Of a DNA stretch of 64,000 bases, positions 18,940 through 29,054 are shown piece by piece (position 1 is the first letter of the stretch; the number at the start of each line of letters is the position of its first letter). The notes under the pieces were generated by a model. The model was not told the origin of the DNA and did no database searches. It was given only the letters and a program-made list of their open reading frames with translations. The DNA is from Nitrosomonas halophila (GTDB lineage: Bacteria > Pseudomonadota > Gammaproteobacteria > Burkholderiales > Nitrosomonadaceae). The translations under genes were made by a program, and so were the position numbers. The stretch lies in the NCBI RefSeq assembly GCF_900107165.1, contig NZ_FNOY01000009.1, positions 1 to 64,000 of the forward strand, given 5' to 3'.

Positions 18940-19581
18940 TTGCAGAACGGAAAATTTATTACCCTGGAGGGCATCGATGGGGCGGGCAAGAGCACGCATC
19001 TGGCCTGGCTGGAAGACTACTTGTGCAGCAAGGGGGTGAAGGTGGTCGTGACGCGCGAGCCGGGTGGGACGGCAGTGGGCGAGCAATTGCGCGCACTGCT
19101 ATTGGACCAGCGCCATACGATGCACGCTGAGACCGAGGCATTGTTGATGTTTGCCGCCAGGCGTGAGCATCTGGATAAAATCATCCTGCCCGCCATCCAG
19201 CGCGGTGACTGGGTGGTTTCAGATCGTTTCAGCGATGCGAGTTTTGCCTATCAGGGGTGCGGCAGGGGCGTTGCCTGGGAAAAGCTGGTGCTGCTCGAAC
19301 AGTGGGTGCAGGAGGATTTTTATCCAGACCTGACCGTCTATATCGACGTGCCGGTAATGCTGGGCCGTGAACGGGTCAATTCAGTCAAGGCCGCTGATCG
19401 CTTCGAAAGTGAGACCGATGCTTTTTTTGACCGAGTCCGGACGGGCTATCTTGAGCGCGTGCGGCAATTTCCTCAGCGCATGCAGATCCTGGATGGCAGC
19501 CTGCCGCTGGACGAGGTCAGGGCCGCGCTCGCTGGCGTTATGGAGCATTTCTGGTTGAATCAGGCACTGCACGAGAAGTGA
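18940..19581 (+). CDS. tmk: Thymidylate kinase
   Basis: Phosphorylates dTMP to dTDP. The P-loop GIDGAGKST starts at residue 11, the DR(F/Y) motif appears as VVSDRFSDASFAYQG, and TREPGGT is present. The length (213 aa) is normal. The start is probably TTG-18940, giving MQNGKFITLEG; no ATG is available at the usual N-terminus. It overlaps holB by four bases, a common tmk-holB pair. Confidence 0.95.
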   Translation: MQNGKFITLEGIDGAGKSTHLAWLEDYLCSKGVKVVVTREPGGTAVGEQLRALLLDQRHTMHAETEALLMFAARREHLDKIILPAIQRGDWVVSDRFSDASFAYQGCGRGVAWEKLVLLEQWVQEDFYPDLTVYIDVPVMLGRERVNSVKAADRFESETDAFFDRVRTGYLERVRQFPQRMQILDGSLPLDEVRAALAGVMEHFWLNQALHEK

Positions 19582-20639
19582 GAACCTCGGCGATCTATCC
19601 CTGGCAGCAGACACTCTGGCAGCAGGTCAGGCGACAAGGTGTTCCCAGAGCGCATGCGCTCTTGTTGAAAGGGCGGCCAGGCCTTGGCAAGCTGGCCTGG
19701 GCGTTCAGTCTGGCCAAGGCCATGTTGTGCGAGCAGGTCGATCAAGCAGGCAGGGCGTGCGGACATTGCACGGGTTGCCGCTGGTTCGAGCAGGGACAGC
19801 ATCCCAACTTCCGTTTGCTGGAACCAGAAGCATTGTCACTATCAGCGGACGAGGTGGGTAATGAAAGCAGGGCAAGCAAGCCGGATGCGACGACGGATGC
19901 CAAATCCAGGAAAAAGCCAAGCCAGCAGATCGGTGTCGCGCAAATTCGCATCCTGGATGATTTTATCTACCTGAGTGGCCATCAGGATCGTTTCAAGTTG
20001 GTGTTGATATCCCCTGCCGAAGCGATGAATACTGCTGCCGCCAATGCATTGCTGAAGAAATTGGAGGAACCGCCGCCGAATGTGCTGTTTATTCTAGTCA
20101 CGCACCGCGCGCAGACCATACCTGCCACAATCCGGAGCCGCTGCCAGCAGATTGCAATGCCACAGCCAGAGCGCAGGTTGGCGCATGATTGGTTGGTGCA
20201 ACAAGGTGTGCAGCACCCCGATTACCGTCTTGCTCTGTCAGGTTATGCGCCTTTGTTGGCATTACAGTATGACGAAGATTATTGGGTACAGCATACGGAT
20301 TTCGTGCGGCATGTTGCCAGTCCCAAAGAACTCGATCCCATTGAGCTGGCAGAAAAATTACACAAACTGGATTTGTCCAGCATTGTCAGCTGGTTGCAAA
20401 AATGGTGCTACGATCTGATGAGCTGTCGTATGACAGGAAGCATTCGTTATCATCTCGCACAAGAGGCGGCCATCAAAAGACTGGCAGCGGCTATCGATCC
20501 GGCAGATATGGCTTTCTTATGGCGCGACCTGATTGCCTTGCAGCAACTGGCGCGCCATTCGCTCAACGCTAAACTGTTTGTTGAGGAGATGTTGCTTACC
20601 TACATCAATTCAGTTGTTCCCAAAGGTATCCAACCCTAG
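19578..20639 (+). CDS. holB: DNA polymerase III delta' subunit
   Basis: Clamp-loader stator subunit. The AAA+ P-loop region is LKGRPGLGKLAWA (about residues 30-42), the zinc module is CGHCTGCRW, and ALLKKLEEPPPNVLFILVT and RSRCQQI are conserved. A Ser/Asp/Lys-rich insert (about residues 90-115) separates the zinc module from QIGVAQIRIL. The start GTG-19578 overlaps the tmk stop. The length of 353 aa is typical. Confidence 0.92.
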   Translation: MRTSAIYPWQQTLWQQVRRQGVPRAHALLLKGRPGLGKLAWAFSLAKAMLCEQVDQAGRACGHCTGCRWFEQGQHPNFRLLEPEALSLSADEVGNESRASKPDATTDAKSRKKPSQQIGVAQIRILDDFIYLSGHQDRFKLVLISPAEAMNTAAANALLKKLEEPPPNVLFILVTHRAQTIPATIRSRCQQIAMPQPERRLAHDWLVQQGVQHPDYRLALSGYAPLLALQYDEDYWVQHTDFVRHVASPKELDPIELAEKLHKLDLSSIVSWLQKWCYDLMSCRMTGSIRYHLAQEAAIKRLAAAIDPADMAFLWRDLIALQQLARHSLNAKLFVEEMLLTYINSVVPKGIQP

Positions 20640-20647
20640 ATGGCGCT

Positions 20648-21127
20648 TTACCATTCGACGCACTGGCTTCTGTCATGGTCGACACTGCAGGACCATAATG
20701 TTCTGTGAATGCTTCCTGCGCGATTGAACAGGTGATCTGCTTTTTGTGCCTTCAGCTGTTCTGCCGTGGGAGTGAGTTTTTCGGGTATGAAATATTCCTG
20801 AATCCAGAAGCGTATCCTGCAAAATTCGGGTTCCTTGGAACAGAGTTTGGTGATGGCTGCACTATAGACAGTCTTGTCCATTTGTCTGTCCTTGTCGACC
20901 AGAACCATGTGGACAAATTTGCCGGATTTGCCCATTTCCAGGCTACGCACGAGCCGCCAGCCAATACCACTTGGCAGCTGTTTTTCGTCTGCCGTTTCGG
21001 TTGCAGACGTTGTTTGTGATAAAGCCTGATCGGATGATTCCTGCTCCCCGGCTTGCCCAGAAAAAACCAGGCCTGACCAAGATATTGCCATGGCAACGAG
21101 CAGTCCATTCCAAATTGTTTTGTTCAT
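20648..21127 (-). CDS. Secreted protein of unknown function
   Basis: A 159-aa protein with a signal peptide (residues 1-23, ending LVFSGQA). A low-complexity Ser/Thr/Glu linker (about 26-50) precedes a compact domain with paired cysteines (LCSKEPEFC, and WSCSVDHDRSQC at the end) that could form disulfides. The segment RIRFWIQEYFIPEKLTPTAE may contact a partner. No family was recognised. It is convergent with holB, with eight bases between stops. Confidence 0.65.
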   Translation of the reverse strand: MNKTIWNGLLVAMAISWSGLVFSGQAGEQESSDQALSQTTSATETADEKQLPSGIGWRLVRSLEMGKSGKFVHMVLVDKDRQMDKTVYSAAITKLCSKEPEFCRIRFWIQEYFIPEKLTPTAEQLKAQKADHLFNRAGSIHRTLWSCSVDHDRSQCVEW

Positions 21128-21233
21128 TGATTCTCCTGATAATGACTATTTATAGTATTGAAGTGCAGCATTTTACATCGTTACGTATTTGCTGTTAGTT
21201 TGTGGATACGCGCCTGCCAGATTTTCAATTGCT

Positions 21234-23981
21234 ATGAAGAATTCAGCCATAATTGCCCATCCACTTAATCCTCAACAGAGCAACGTTGCCGATATTATCC
21301 AGAGATTGGAGCATAGTGCAACGATTGTGACGGGAAACCAGCGCCTTGCACGCAATTTTCGCCAGATTTTTGATCAGGCAAAAATTTCGTCGGGACAGAG
21401 AGCCTGGCCTGCCCCGGATATTTTACCGTGGAACGCTTGGTTGCAGAGATTATGGCAGGAGGCGATCGTTAATGGCAAAACCTCGGTTAGCGGATATTTG
21501 CTTGCCGCGCATCAGGAACGTCATATCTGGCAAGAGGCTCTCGTAGAATGCGCACCCGATTTCTCGTCGCATGCTGTTGATCAGGTAATTGCGCGCCTCA
21601 TGGATGCTTGGCAGATGATGTGGGCCTGGTGCCTGCCATTCGGAGCTGAAAGCTTCGATTACAACGCCGATAGCCAGTTGTTCCGGAAGGTGCTAACCGG
21701 CTTTCGAGCCAGATGCCGAGAAAATGATTGGCTGACCTTTGCCGAATTGCCTGAAGCACTGCAAGAAAATTTCCGATGTGGCACCCTGCAGTTGCCGAAT
21801 GAGTTGGTGCTGCTTGGTTTCGATGAACTGACACCGCAACAATCATCGCTTTTGCAAGTGATCGTACAGGCGAGGTGTCCGGTTCAATGGTTGCGGTTGC
21901 CGGGACAAGTGGCGCGGGTGACCAAGATTGGCTGTGCAGATGGCCGTAGCGAGGCCCGGCTTGCCGCATGCTGGATTCGCCAGTGCCTGGAAGACCATCC
22001 GGCAGCAAGCATCGCGCTGGTTGTGCCAGAGCTGGCTGCGCAGCGCGAAATGGTGTGCCAGGCGCTCGATGAAGTCCTGTTGCCGCAGGCTTTGCAGCCG
22101 GGCAATCATGCGCTTGAACGCCCCTATAACCTGTCTTTGGGTAAACCGCTTAGCCACTTTCCGCCTGTCAGCATGGCACTCGATATGCTTGGCCTCTCTG
22201 ATTCGGTTACCGAGTATGCGCAGATCAGCCGGCTACTGCGTTCGTCGTTCATCGCAGGCTGGGAGCAGGAACAGAGTGCACGTGCCTTGCTGGATGTACG
22301 CTTGCGTGAAACGGGCGAGTGGGGCACTGCTCTGCAGACGCTATTGGATCATGCATCCTGTGCCGGTCAACCATATGCTTGTCCCTTGCTGGCGCATCAC
22401 CTGACGGCAGTGCTGAGATTGATTCAGACGCGACCGCTCTCGGCCAGTCCGGGGAGATGGGCACAATGGTTTGAACAGTACTTGAAGGTGGCGGGTTGGC
22501 CAGGCGGCCACACATTATCCAGTGGAGAGTATCAGGTGGTGCAGGCATGGTGGACACTGGTGAGTCAATTCGCAATGCTGGATTGGGTGGCCCCAGCCAT
22601 GAGTTGGGAGACAGCGCTTGATCGACTGACACAAATGGCAGTCAGCACGGTTTTTCAGCCTGAGTCCAGGTCAGCGCCGGTGCAGGTGCTCGGGCTGCTT
22701 GAAACCAATGGGTTGCAGTTTGATTATTTGTGGATCATGGGGCTCCATGCTGGGGCATGGCCCACGGCCCCCCGGCCGAATCCTTTTATTCCTTTACCTT
22801 TGCAACGATCGGCCGGCTTGCCACATTCGAGCGCACAGCGTGAATTGCAAGTGGCTGAAGCGGTGCTGGGGCGGATTACCGAAAGCGCTGGCACCATCAT
22901 GCTTAGCTACCCGCAGCAGAACGGGGATGAAGTGTTGAGCGCCAGTTCGTTGATTGAGACTGTTCCAGAGCTGACAGGCGAAACGCACGCGATGTATCGG
23001 ATGCTGGCTTGGCGGGAAATCGTGCATCAGAGTAGGCGCCTGGTTACATTCGAAGTTGATCCAGCGCCACCTCTTGATAAAATTAATATTGCGGGCGGTA
23101 GCCGGGCATTCAAATTGCAGGCAGCATGCCCTTTCCTGGCCTTTGCCGAGTTGCGGCTGGGTGCCCGTCCACTGGGCAAGACGCAGATCGGCTTGAATGC
23201 GATGGTACGTGGCAACCTTTTGCATCGGGTGATGGAAATGGTATGGGGTGAGTTGGCAGCATGGGATGCCTTGAACACCGCGCCACGGGCACAGCTGGAT
23301 AAGCTGGTGGCAAGCAAAGCGCATGCCGCTATCAACGAGATTGCACCCTCTTTCCCGCAAACGTTTAGTAAGCGATTGCAGAGGCTTGAGGCAGACCGGC
23401 TGAGCCGTCTGACGCAAGCCTGGCTTGAACTGGAGAAAAGCCGCCCACCTTTTCATGTGCTGGCTCGGGAGAAAGAAACCGAGTTGACCCTGGGAGGGGT
23501 AAATGTTCGCCTTAGAATTGACCGCATCGATCAGCTGGCAAGCGGTGATAAACTGCTTATCGATTATAAGACTGGCCCGGTCAAGCCAGGGCAATGGTTC
23601 GGTGAGCGTCCGGATGAACCGCAATTGCCCCTATACAGCCTGGTTTATGCCGATGGACTGGCAGGCATTGCATTTGCCCAAATCAGAATTGGCAATCTCG
23701 CATTCAAGGGGGTCGCTCAGGAAGAGGGCTGCGTGCCAGGTGTCAGCGCTTTCAAACAGCTGGAACCGACGCGTGATTGCGCGAACTGGGCTGAGGTGGT
23801 GGCCAATTGGCGCCAGACATTGGAAAAACTCGGGCAGGATTTCTGTGCTGGCAGGGCGGAGGTGGCGCCGAAACAAAAGTCGATCACATGTGCCCATTGT
23901 GCACTCAAGCCTTTGTGCAGGATCAATGACTTATCGTGGATTTCCGATGCTGACAACGATGCGATATTGGATGACTGCTGA
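21234..23981 (+). CDS. AddB-like PD-(D/E)XK exonuclease subunit
   Basis: About 915 residues of the AddB-type 'probable DNA repair protein' family. An inactivated helicase-like body is followed by a C-terminal RecB-type nuclease domain. The catalytic motif is LLIDYKTGPVKPG, and the iron-sulfur nuclease cysteines are seen at AACPFLAF and CAHCALKPLC near the end. It precedes the UvrD/RecB-like helicase-nuclease at 24408, so the pair probably acts as an AddAB-style resectosome at double-strand breaks. ATG-21234 is chosen over TTG-21189 as the more usual start. Confidence 0.85.
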   Translation: MKNSAIIAHPLNPQQSNVADIIQRLEHSATIVTGNQRLARNFRQIFDQAKISSGQRAWPAPDILPWNAWLQRLWQEAIVNGKTSVSGYLLAAHQERHIWQEALVECAPDFSSHAVDQVIARLMDAWQMMWAWCLPFGAESFDYNADSQLFRKVLTGFRARCRENDWLTFAELPEALQENFRCGTLQLPNELVLLGFDELTPQQSSLLQVIVQARCPVQWLRLPGQVARVTKIGCADGRSEARLAACWIRQCLEDHPAASIALVVPELAAQREMVCQALDEVLLPQALQPGNHALERPYNLSLGKPLSHFPPVSMALDMLGLSDSVTEYAQISRLLRSSFIAGWEQEQSARALLDVRLRETGEWGTALQTLLDHASCAGQPYACPLLAHHLTAVLRLIQTRPLSASPGRWAQWFEQYLKVAGWPGGHTLSSGEYQVVQAWWTLVSQFAMLDWVAPAMSWETALDRLTQMAVSTVFQPESRSAPVQVLGLLETNGLQFDYLWIMGLHAGAWPTAPRPNPFIPLPLQRSAGLPHSSAQRELQVAEAVLGRITESAGTIMLSYPQQNGDEVLSASSLIETVPELTGETHAMYRMLAWREIVHQSRRLVTFEVDPAPPLDKINIAGGSRAFKLQAACPFLAFAELRLGARPLGKTQIGLNAMVRGNLLHRVMEMVWGELAAWDALNTAPRAQLDKLVASKAHAAINEIAPSFPQTFSKRLQRLEADRLSRLTQAWLELEKSRPPFHVLAREKETELTLGGVNVRLRIDRIDQLASGDKLLIDYKTGPVKPGQWFGERPDEPQLPLYSLVYADGLAGIAFAQIRIGNLAFKGVAQEEGCVPGVSAFKQLEPTRDCANWAEVVANWRQTLEKLGQDFCAGRAEVAPKQKSITCAHCALKPLCRINDLSWISDADNDAILDDC

Positions 23982-24407
23982 ACAAATATCGATTGATTTT
24001 CTGCGTTAACAAGCATTGGGCGCAGTGATGCCGTGGATTTTATGATTTATCCAGCGCATGACTCAGCCCGTATCGGCAAATTTGATCTGATGCAAATCAC
24101 ATTGCTGACTCCAGTGATCTACGCCGGCTATGTGGATACAAGAACAAATTACAACGTTTCAGTTTGGATCCAGGAAAATGAGAAAAATGGCTAGGAGGCT
24201 GTCCGAGAATAGACTGATCTACTGCGGACGAACCTGGCTGGCCGGATTTTCCGGTCCTTTTCGTTAAATAGAACCACTATTCGCCTCAAATGATCGAAAA
24301 ATCCCACTCAGCCAGCTTCGCCCTCGCTACGATCGCTATTCTCGGACAGCCTCCTAGATTCCGGCATTCCTGCAGGCTTTTGCCGGAATGCTCGGCCAAG
24401 CTGTCTG
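23982..24407. other. 426-bp intergenic gap between the addB-like and addA-like genes
   Basis: Partner genes of this type normally overlap or nearly touch. Here 210 bases of non-coding sequence are followed by MITE copy 2 and then 51 bases before the helicase start. The last part contains TTCCGGCATTCCTGCAGG followed by TTTTGCCGGAA, a short inverted repeat. No gene was found. Confidence 0.5.
24192..24356 (-). mobile_element. 165-bp MITE-like element, copy 2
   Basis: Inverted relative to copy 1. Flanked as C-TA...TA-G (GGCTA at the left, TAGATT at the right), consistent with insertion into a CTAG. It lies within the addB-addA pair, 52 bases upstream of the helicase start, so its hairpin may attenuate transcription of the second gene. 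Confidence 0.9.
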
Positions 24408-27400
24408 ATGTGCGCCATGGTTGCTGACCAAGCGGCGCGTCTGCAGGCGCTTGATCCGTCTTGTTCTTTCATCGTCCAGGCGCCAGCCGGATCGGGTAAA
24501 ACAGGCTTGTTGACGCAGCGTTTTCTGGTGCTGCTCGCCACGGTCGATGAGCCCGAGGAAATAATTGCTATTACCTTTACGCGCAAAGCTGCCAGCGAGA
24601 TGCGGCAGAGAATTACCCAGGCGTTACGGGATGCAAGTTGTTTACCAGCGCCTGAGGATGCCTATGCACAGCAGACCTGGCAGCTGGCCAGATCTGTCCT
24701 GATGCGTGATCAGGCGCTGGATTGGCAATTGTTGCGCAATCCCTCCCGCTTGCGGATTCAGACCATAGATGCCCTGTGCGCGCAGCTTGTGAATCAGATG
24801 CCAGTGCATTCTAAGCAAGGCGGGGTGCCTGCAGTTGCGGAGGATGCGGATGGGCTGTATCTGGAAGCTGCCCGGCTGACGGTTCTTGCGCTGGAGGGAG
24901 AGGGTGAATGGTCGGCTGCCGTCGCTCATTTGATTCAGTATTTAGATAACCGTCTGGACAAATTACAGCGGTTGATTGCAGATATGCTGGCGCGGCGGGA
25001 TCAATGGCTGCACCATTTGGCCGGCATCACAAATGCCGATGCAATCCGTAAACGCCTGGAATCAGCGTTGACCGACCAGATCACGGCCGCGATGCGGACG
25101 CTGGCCGAGAATGCGCCTGTCGAATACCGGATGGAACTGGTTGATTTGGCACGCTTTGCCGCAAGCCAACTCGCGGCTGATGCAAGCCAGAACAAAATCG
25201 TTCATTGCGAATGCTTGCAGGAATGGCCGGGCTGGCGTATCAAGGACCGTCTATATTGGGAAGGACTGGCGGCGTTGTTGCTCACCCAGGCCGGGGCGTG
25301 GCGCAAGCAAGTGACCAAGAATGAAGGTTTTCCGGCAGCGACTTCGGTGCGCGCCATTGAAGTAAAAAAACAGTTGGAGGAGATGAAGCGGCGGATGCGT
25401 GCTGTGCTGGCCGGATTGCAGGGCCAAGAATCGTTCCGCCAGCAACTGCTGTCACTCAGGCGGCTGCCGCCAGAGGGATACACCGATAACGAGTGGGAAA
25501 CCCTGCAGGCGTTGTTCAGATTGCTGAAAGTGGCCGCAGGTTATTTGACGCTGGTATTTCAGGAACGCGGACAAGTCGATTTCGCAGAAATTACCATGGC
25601 CGCCATTCACGCATTAGGGGAACCGGATGCGCCGACGGATCTGGCGCTGGCACTCGATTACCGGATGCGCCATGTGCTGGTTGATGAATTTCAGGACACT
25701 TCCTTCAACCAATCGGAATTACTCGCCCGGCTGACTGCCGGCTGGCAATCTGGAGATGGCCGGACGCTGTTTCTAGTCGGTGATCCCATGCAATCGATTT
25801 ACCGTTTCCGGCAGGCGGAAGTCGGTTTGTTTCTCGATATCCGAGATCGTGGTTTTTTTGGCCAGATTCCAGTCAAATTTCTGCGGCTCTCGGTCAACTT
25901 CCGTTCTCAACGTGGAATTGTTGATTGGGTCAATCAGTATTTTCCCAGGATATTGCCGTACTTGGATGATGTCAGCACCGGCGCAGTCTCCTATGCCTCG
26001 GCCGAAGCTTCCCATCCACTCTCTCATGATAAGGCGGTGACGGTATACCCTTGTTTGCAGAGGGACGATGTGGCCGAAGCAGAACAGGTTGTCACCATTG
26101 TGCAGCAAGCGAAGAAAATGCAGCCAGATGGCAAAATTGCCATACTTGTGCGCACTCGTTCACATCTGGCCAGTATCGTGCCGCGCCTCAGGCAGGCGGG
26201 CTTACGCTTCCAGGCAGTCGAGATCGAACACCTGGCGGAACGGCCGGTGATTCAGGACTTGACTGCGCTCACACGCGCATTATTGCACCCGGGTGATCGT
26301 ATTGCCTGGCTTGCGGTGTTGCGCGCGCCTTATTGTGGGTTGTCCTTGCAAGATATGTATTTCATTGCGGGCAAGGATGCTGGACATATCGTGGTCGATT
26401 CGCTGCATGAGCCTCAACGTTTGGCAGCGCTCAGTGCAGAGGGCTGTCAGCGCTTGCAGCGGGTGCTCCCGGTTCTGGACTGCGCGCTGGCTACGCGTGA
26501 TCAAATATCGCTCAGGAGAAGTGTGGAGGGTGCCTGGATACAATTGGGTGGACCGGCGTGTGTGCCGGATGAAACCGATCTGGCGGATGCAGAGGTTTAT
26601 TTCCAGTTGCTCGAAAAATTGGATGAGACGGGTCACCGGCCTGATGTGCAGGAACTGGATGAGCGGCTTGCGCAATTATATGCTCTGCCGGATGTTGCTG
26701 CCGATGACGGATTGCAAATCATGACTTTGCATAAGGCCAAGGGATTGGAATTCGATACGGTCGTTCTGCCTGGCTTGGGCAGGCAGCCCAGGCGTGACCA
26801 GGAAAAATTGCTCAACTGGCTGGAACGCCGTGCGCGATCGGGTGCCCTTGATCTGTTGTGCGCGCCGATCAGTGCGCCAGGAGGTGACAAGAATCCCATC
26901 TCGGCCTATCTCTTGTCCATTGAAAAACACAAGGCGGCTTTGGAAGATGCCCGGCTGCTGTATGTGGCTGTGACGCGGGCGAAGCATCATTTACATCTGC
27001 TTGGGCACATATCAGCCAAGACCGATTCACAGGATGAAGCCATGCCCGTGCCAGCGGCTGATACGCTGCTTGCAAAATTATGGCCGGCGGTCGTGACCGA
27101 TTTCCAGGCGCGGCTGAATGCTGAAACAGCGGCTCAAGCTACGGAGCAATCATGCACCGAAACGCAGCCAGGTTTTAATGGACGTGTCTGTCTGGCCGCT
27201 GACTGGCATCCTCCCGGCACGCCGCCTGCCATACAGCTGCCTGTTGTGCGGCAGCCGACGAATCTGGCTGTTGAATCAGTTGATTTCAATTGGGCCGGAG
27301 AGCCCGCCAGGCTGGTGGGATTGGTGGTTCATCGCCTGCTCCAGCGTATCGGAATGACCGGGATCGAGGCGCTGGAGCAGCATGATCTGTCCCGTTTGGA

Positions 27401-27845
27401 ATATGCCGGGCGATCCTTGCTAAGGCAATTGGCTATTGAGCCGCAATATCTCGATGCGGCAGCGCAGCAGGTTGCTGTGGCGCTCAAGGCGATATGTGTG
27501 GACGATCCGGTGGGTCGATGGATTCTAAGTGGCCGGCATGTGGACATGCATTGTGAGTGGGCATTGTCTGTATCGGGAAATGGGGCAGAGGCATCCCTGA
27601 ACACCATCGATCGATCGTTTGTCGATGCGGCAGGCACGCGTTGGATTATCGACTATAAAACCGGCACCCATACCGGGAGTGGGATCGAGGAATTTATCGA
27701 CCGGGAGCAATTGCGTTATCGTTCGCAGTTGGAGCGTTATGCGGAGATACTGTCTCAAATGGAGAATCGCCCTATCCGGTTGGGTATCTATTTTCCATTA
27801 TTGAGCAAATGGCGGGAATGGGCTTACCCACCGCATTCAACTTAG
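24408..27845 (+). CDS. AddA-like UvrD/RecB helicase-nuclease
   Basis: An 1145-residue SF1 helicase with a C-terminal nuclease. Walker A is APAGSGKT at residues 25-32, followed by motif Ia ITFTRKAASEMR, the DEFQDTS Walker B/II motif, GDPMQSIYRFR (III), SVNFRSQ (IV), MTLHKAKGLEFDTV (V) and YVAVTRAKHHL (VI). The C-terminal PD-(D/E)XK site is WIIDYKTGTH. Together with the AddB-like gene upstream it should unwind and degrade double-strand ends for recombination. ATG-24408 and ATG-24417 are possible starts. Confidence 0.9.
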   Translation: MCAMVADQAARLQALDPSCSFIVQAPAGSGKTGLLTQRFLVLLATVDEPEEIIAITFTRKAASEMRQRITQALRDASCLPAPEDAYAQQTWQLARSVLMRDQALDWQLLRNPSRLRIQTIDALCAQLVNQMPVHSKQGGVPAVAEDADGLYLEAARLTVLALEGEGEWSAAVAHLIQYLDNRLDKLQRLIADMLARRDQWLHHLAGITNADAIRKRLESALTDQITAAMRTLAENAPVEYRMELVDLARFAASQLAADASQNKIVHCECLQEWPGWRIKDRLYWEGLAALLLTQAGAWRKQVTKNEGFPAATSVRAIEVKKQLEEMKRRMRAVLAGLQGQESFRQQLLSLRRLPPEGYTDNEWETLQALFRLLKVAAGYLTLVFQERGQVDFAEITMAAIHALGEPDAPTDLALALDYRMRHVLVDEFQDTSFNQSELLARLTAGWQSGDGRTLFLVGDPMQSIYRFRQAEVGLFLDIRDRGFFGQIPVKFLRLSVNFRSQRGIVDWVNQYFPRILPYLDDVSTGAVSYASAEASHPLSHDKAVTVYPCLQRDDVAEAEQVVTIVQQAKKMQPDGKIAILVRTRSHLASIVPRLRQAGLRFQAVEIEHLAERPVIQDLTALTRALLHPGDRIAWLAVLRAPYCGLSLQDMYFIAGKDAGHIVVDSLHEPQRLAALSAEGCQRLQRVLPVLDCALATRDQISLRRSVEGAWIQLGGPACVPDETDLADAEVYFQLLEKLDETGHRPDVQELDERLAQLYALPDVAADDGLQIMTLHKAKGLEFDTVVLPGLGRQPRRDQEKLLNWLERRARSGALDLLCAPISAPGGDKNPISAYLLSIEKHKAALEDARLLYVAVTRAKHHLHLLGHISAKTDSQDEAMPVPAADTLLAKLWPAVVTDFQARLNAETAAQATEQSCTETQPGFNGRVCLAADWHPPGTPPAIQLPVVRQPTNLAVESVDFNWAGEPARLVGLVVHRLLQRIGMTGIEALEQHDLSRLEYAGRSLLRQLAIEPQYLDAAAQQVAVALKAICVDDPVGRWILSGRHVDMHCEWALSVSGNGAEASLNTIDRSFVDAAGTRWIIDYKTGTHTGSGIEEFIDREQLRYRSQLERYAEILSQMENRPIRLGIYFPLLSKWREWAYPPHST

Positions 27846-27863
27846 TACCTCCGGTTACAGCAT

Positions 27864-29054
27864 TTATTCAATTTTTTCTTCAGGGGATAGTTGCCTGGCT
27901 TCATCTTCCAGCATGACGGGAATGCCATCCTTGATGGGATAGGCCAATCGATCTGGCTTGCAGATTAGTTCCTGTTTGTCTTTTTTGTAAATCAAGGGCC
28001 CTTTGCATAAAGGACAGACAAGAATATCCAGAAGTTTTGGATCCATAAATTTTTCTCTCAATTTTTCTAATATCACGTCACGTAGTCCAAGATCAACCAT
28101 ATTTTCCTGTTGCAGAACCCAGATACGTTCGTCATGCATATCCAGGCATTTTACTGCATCCTCTTCCGGCATCAGGATTATTTCCGCATCATCGAGCTCA
28201 AAATTCTCCTTGACGAACGGATGTCCGCTTGGGAAGGTATGGGGGGTGGTCGCCAATCTCAGAAATTTCAGATTGTCCAGGAAAGTTTGTGTATCGGGAC
28301 CGCTGGTTATCGCATGGATACGCTTGCCGTCAAATCCATCGGCACGGGATATCCGCGTAGGGTGTGCCAGGTTGACGAAATATTCTTCTGCCGGGTTGAT
28401 TTGGAACAATCTGGTTTGTTCGCCCAAATCGGGTGCGCGCCTTATATTTCCTGCCAGTACAACCGCATCTGAGTGTTCCAGGCGAGCGAAGTTGTCCTTC
28501 AATGGTCCAGCGGGCATGGTCAGCCCGTTTCCGAAATTCAGGGTATTGGTATCCACTACCACGATTTCGAAGTCACGGTGCAGGCGGAGATCCTGTAGGC
28601 CATCATCGCAGATAATGACATTGCATTCGGGGTGAGCTTTCAGCAGCGCATTGGCTACCGCAATCCGGTCATAGCCGATCCATACCGGGCAGGCGCCGTC
28701 AATATAAAGAGCGAGTAATAGGGATTTGCTGCCAGTCAGATTGACATTGCTATCGATTGTTACTGCCATCGGTGGGCGATAATTGTCAGGATAGCCGCGG
28801 CCAATGATGCCGGGGCGCAAACCAAATGCTTTCAGGAATTTGACGATCCAGAGAACGAGGTCGGCCTTTGTGGCGCTTCCGGCCGTGAGACTGTCGATCA
28901 CGATGACAGGAATGGGCAAATGCACGGAGGGCAGTACCGCTCGGTGATACAGAACCCGGCGAATCAGCTGGAATAAAGCAAACAATAAACTTACTGGCCA
29001 TAAAAACAGATGCAGCGGCGTAATCCGCTGCCAGTATAATTCGGACCAATTCAT
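27864..29054 (-). CDS. Degenerate LpxK-like protein fused to a Trm112/YcaR zinc-ribbon domain
   Basis: Residues 1-336 align with tetraacyldisaccharide 4'-kinase LpxK (lipid A synthesis): [33 protein letters not shown] and MPAGPL. Residues 337-396 are a complete Trm112/YcaR domain ([11 protein letters not shown], then [14 protein letters not shown]). The two are separate neighbouring genes elsewhere; here no stop lies between them. The kinase motifs are eroded: the P-loop GGxGKTP reads SATKAD (residues 60-65), GDEP reads GSKS (108-111), DDGLQH has Asp in place of His (155), FPDHH reads FPSGH, and TEKD reads PEED. Kinase activity is therefore unlikely. ATG-29054 has AAGG upstream. Confidence 0.85.
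   Translation of the reverse strand: MNWSELYWQRITPLHLFLWPVSLLFALFQLIRRVLYHRAVLPSVHLPIPVIVIDSLTAGSATKADLVLWIVKFLKAFGLRPGIIGRGYPDNYRPPMAVTIDSNVNLTGSKSLLLALYIDGACPVWIGYDRIAVANALLKAHPECNVIICDDGLQDLRLHRDFEIVVVDTNTLNFGNGLTMPAGPLKDNFARLEHSDAVVLAGNIRRAPDLGEQTRLFQINPAEEYFVNLAHPTRISRADGFDGKRIHAITSGPDTQTFLDNLKFLRLATTPHTFPSGHPFVKENFELDDAEIILMPEEDAVKCLDMHDERIWVLQQENMVDLGLRDVILEKLREKFMDPKLLDILVCPLCKGPLIYKKDKQELICKPDRLAYPIKDGIPVMLEDEARQLSPEEKIE

Noticed and set aside
22794-23624. 276-codon minus-strand frame within the AddB-like gene
   Set aside because: Antisense shadow; no start signal or domain.
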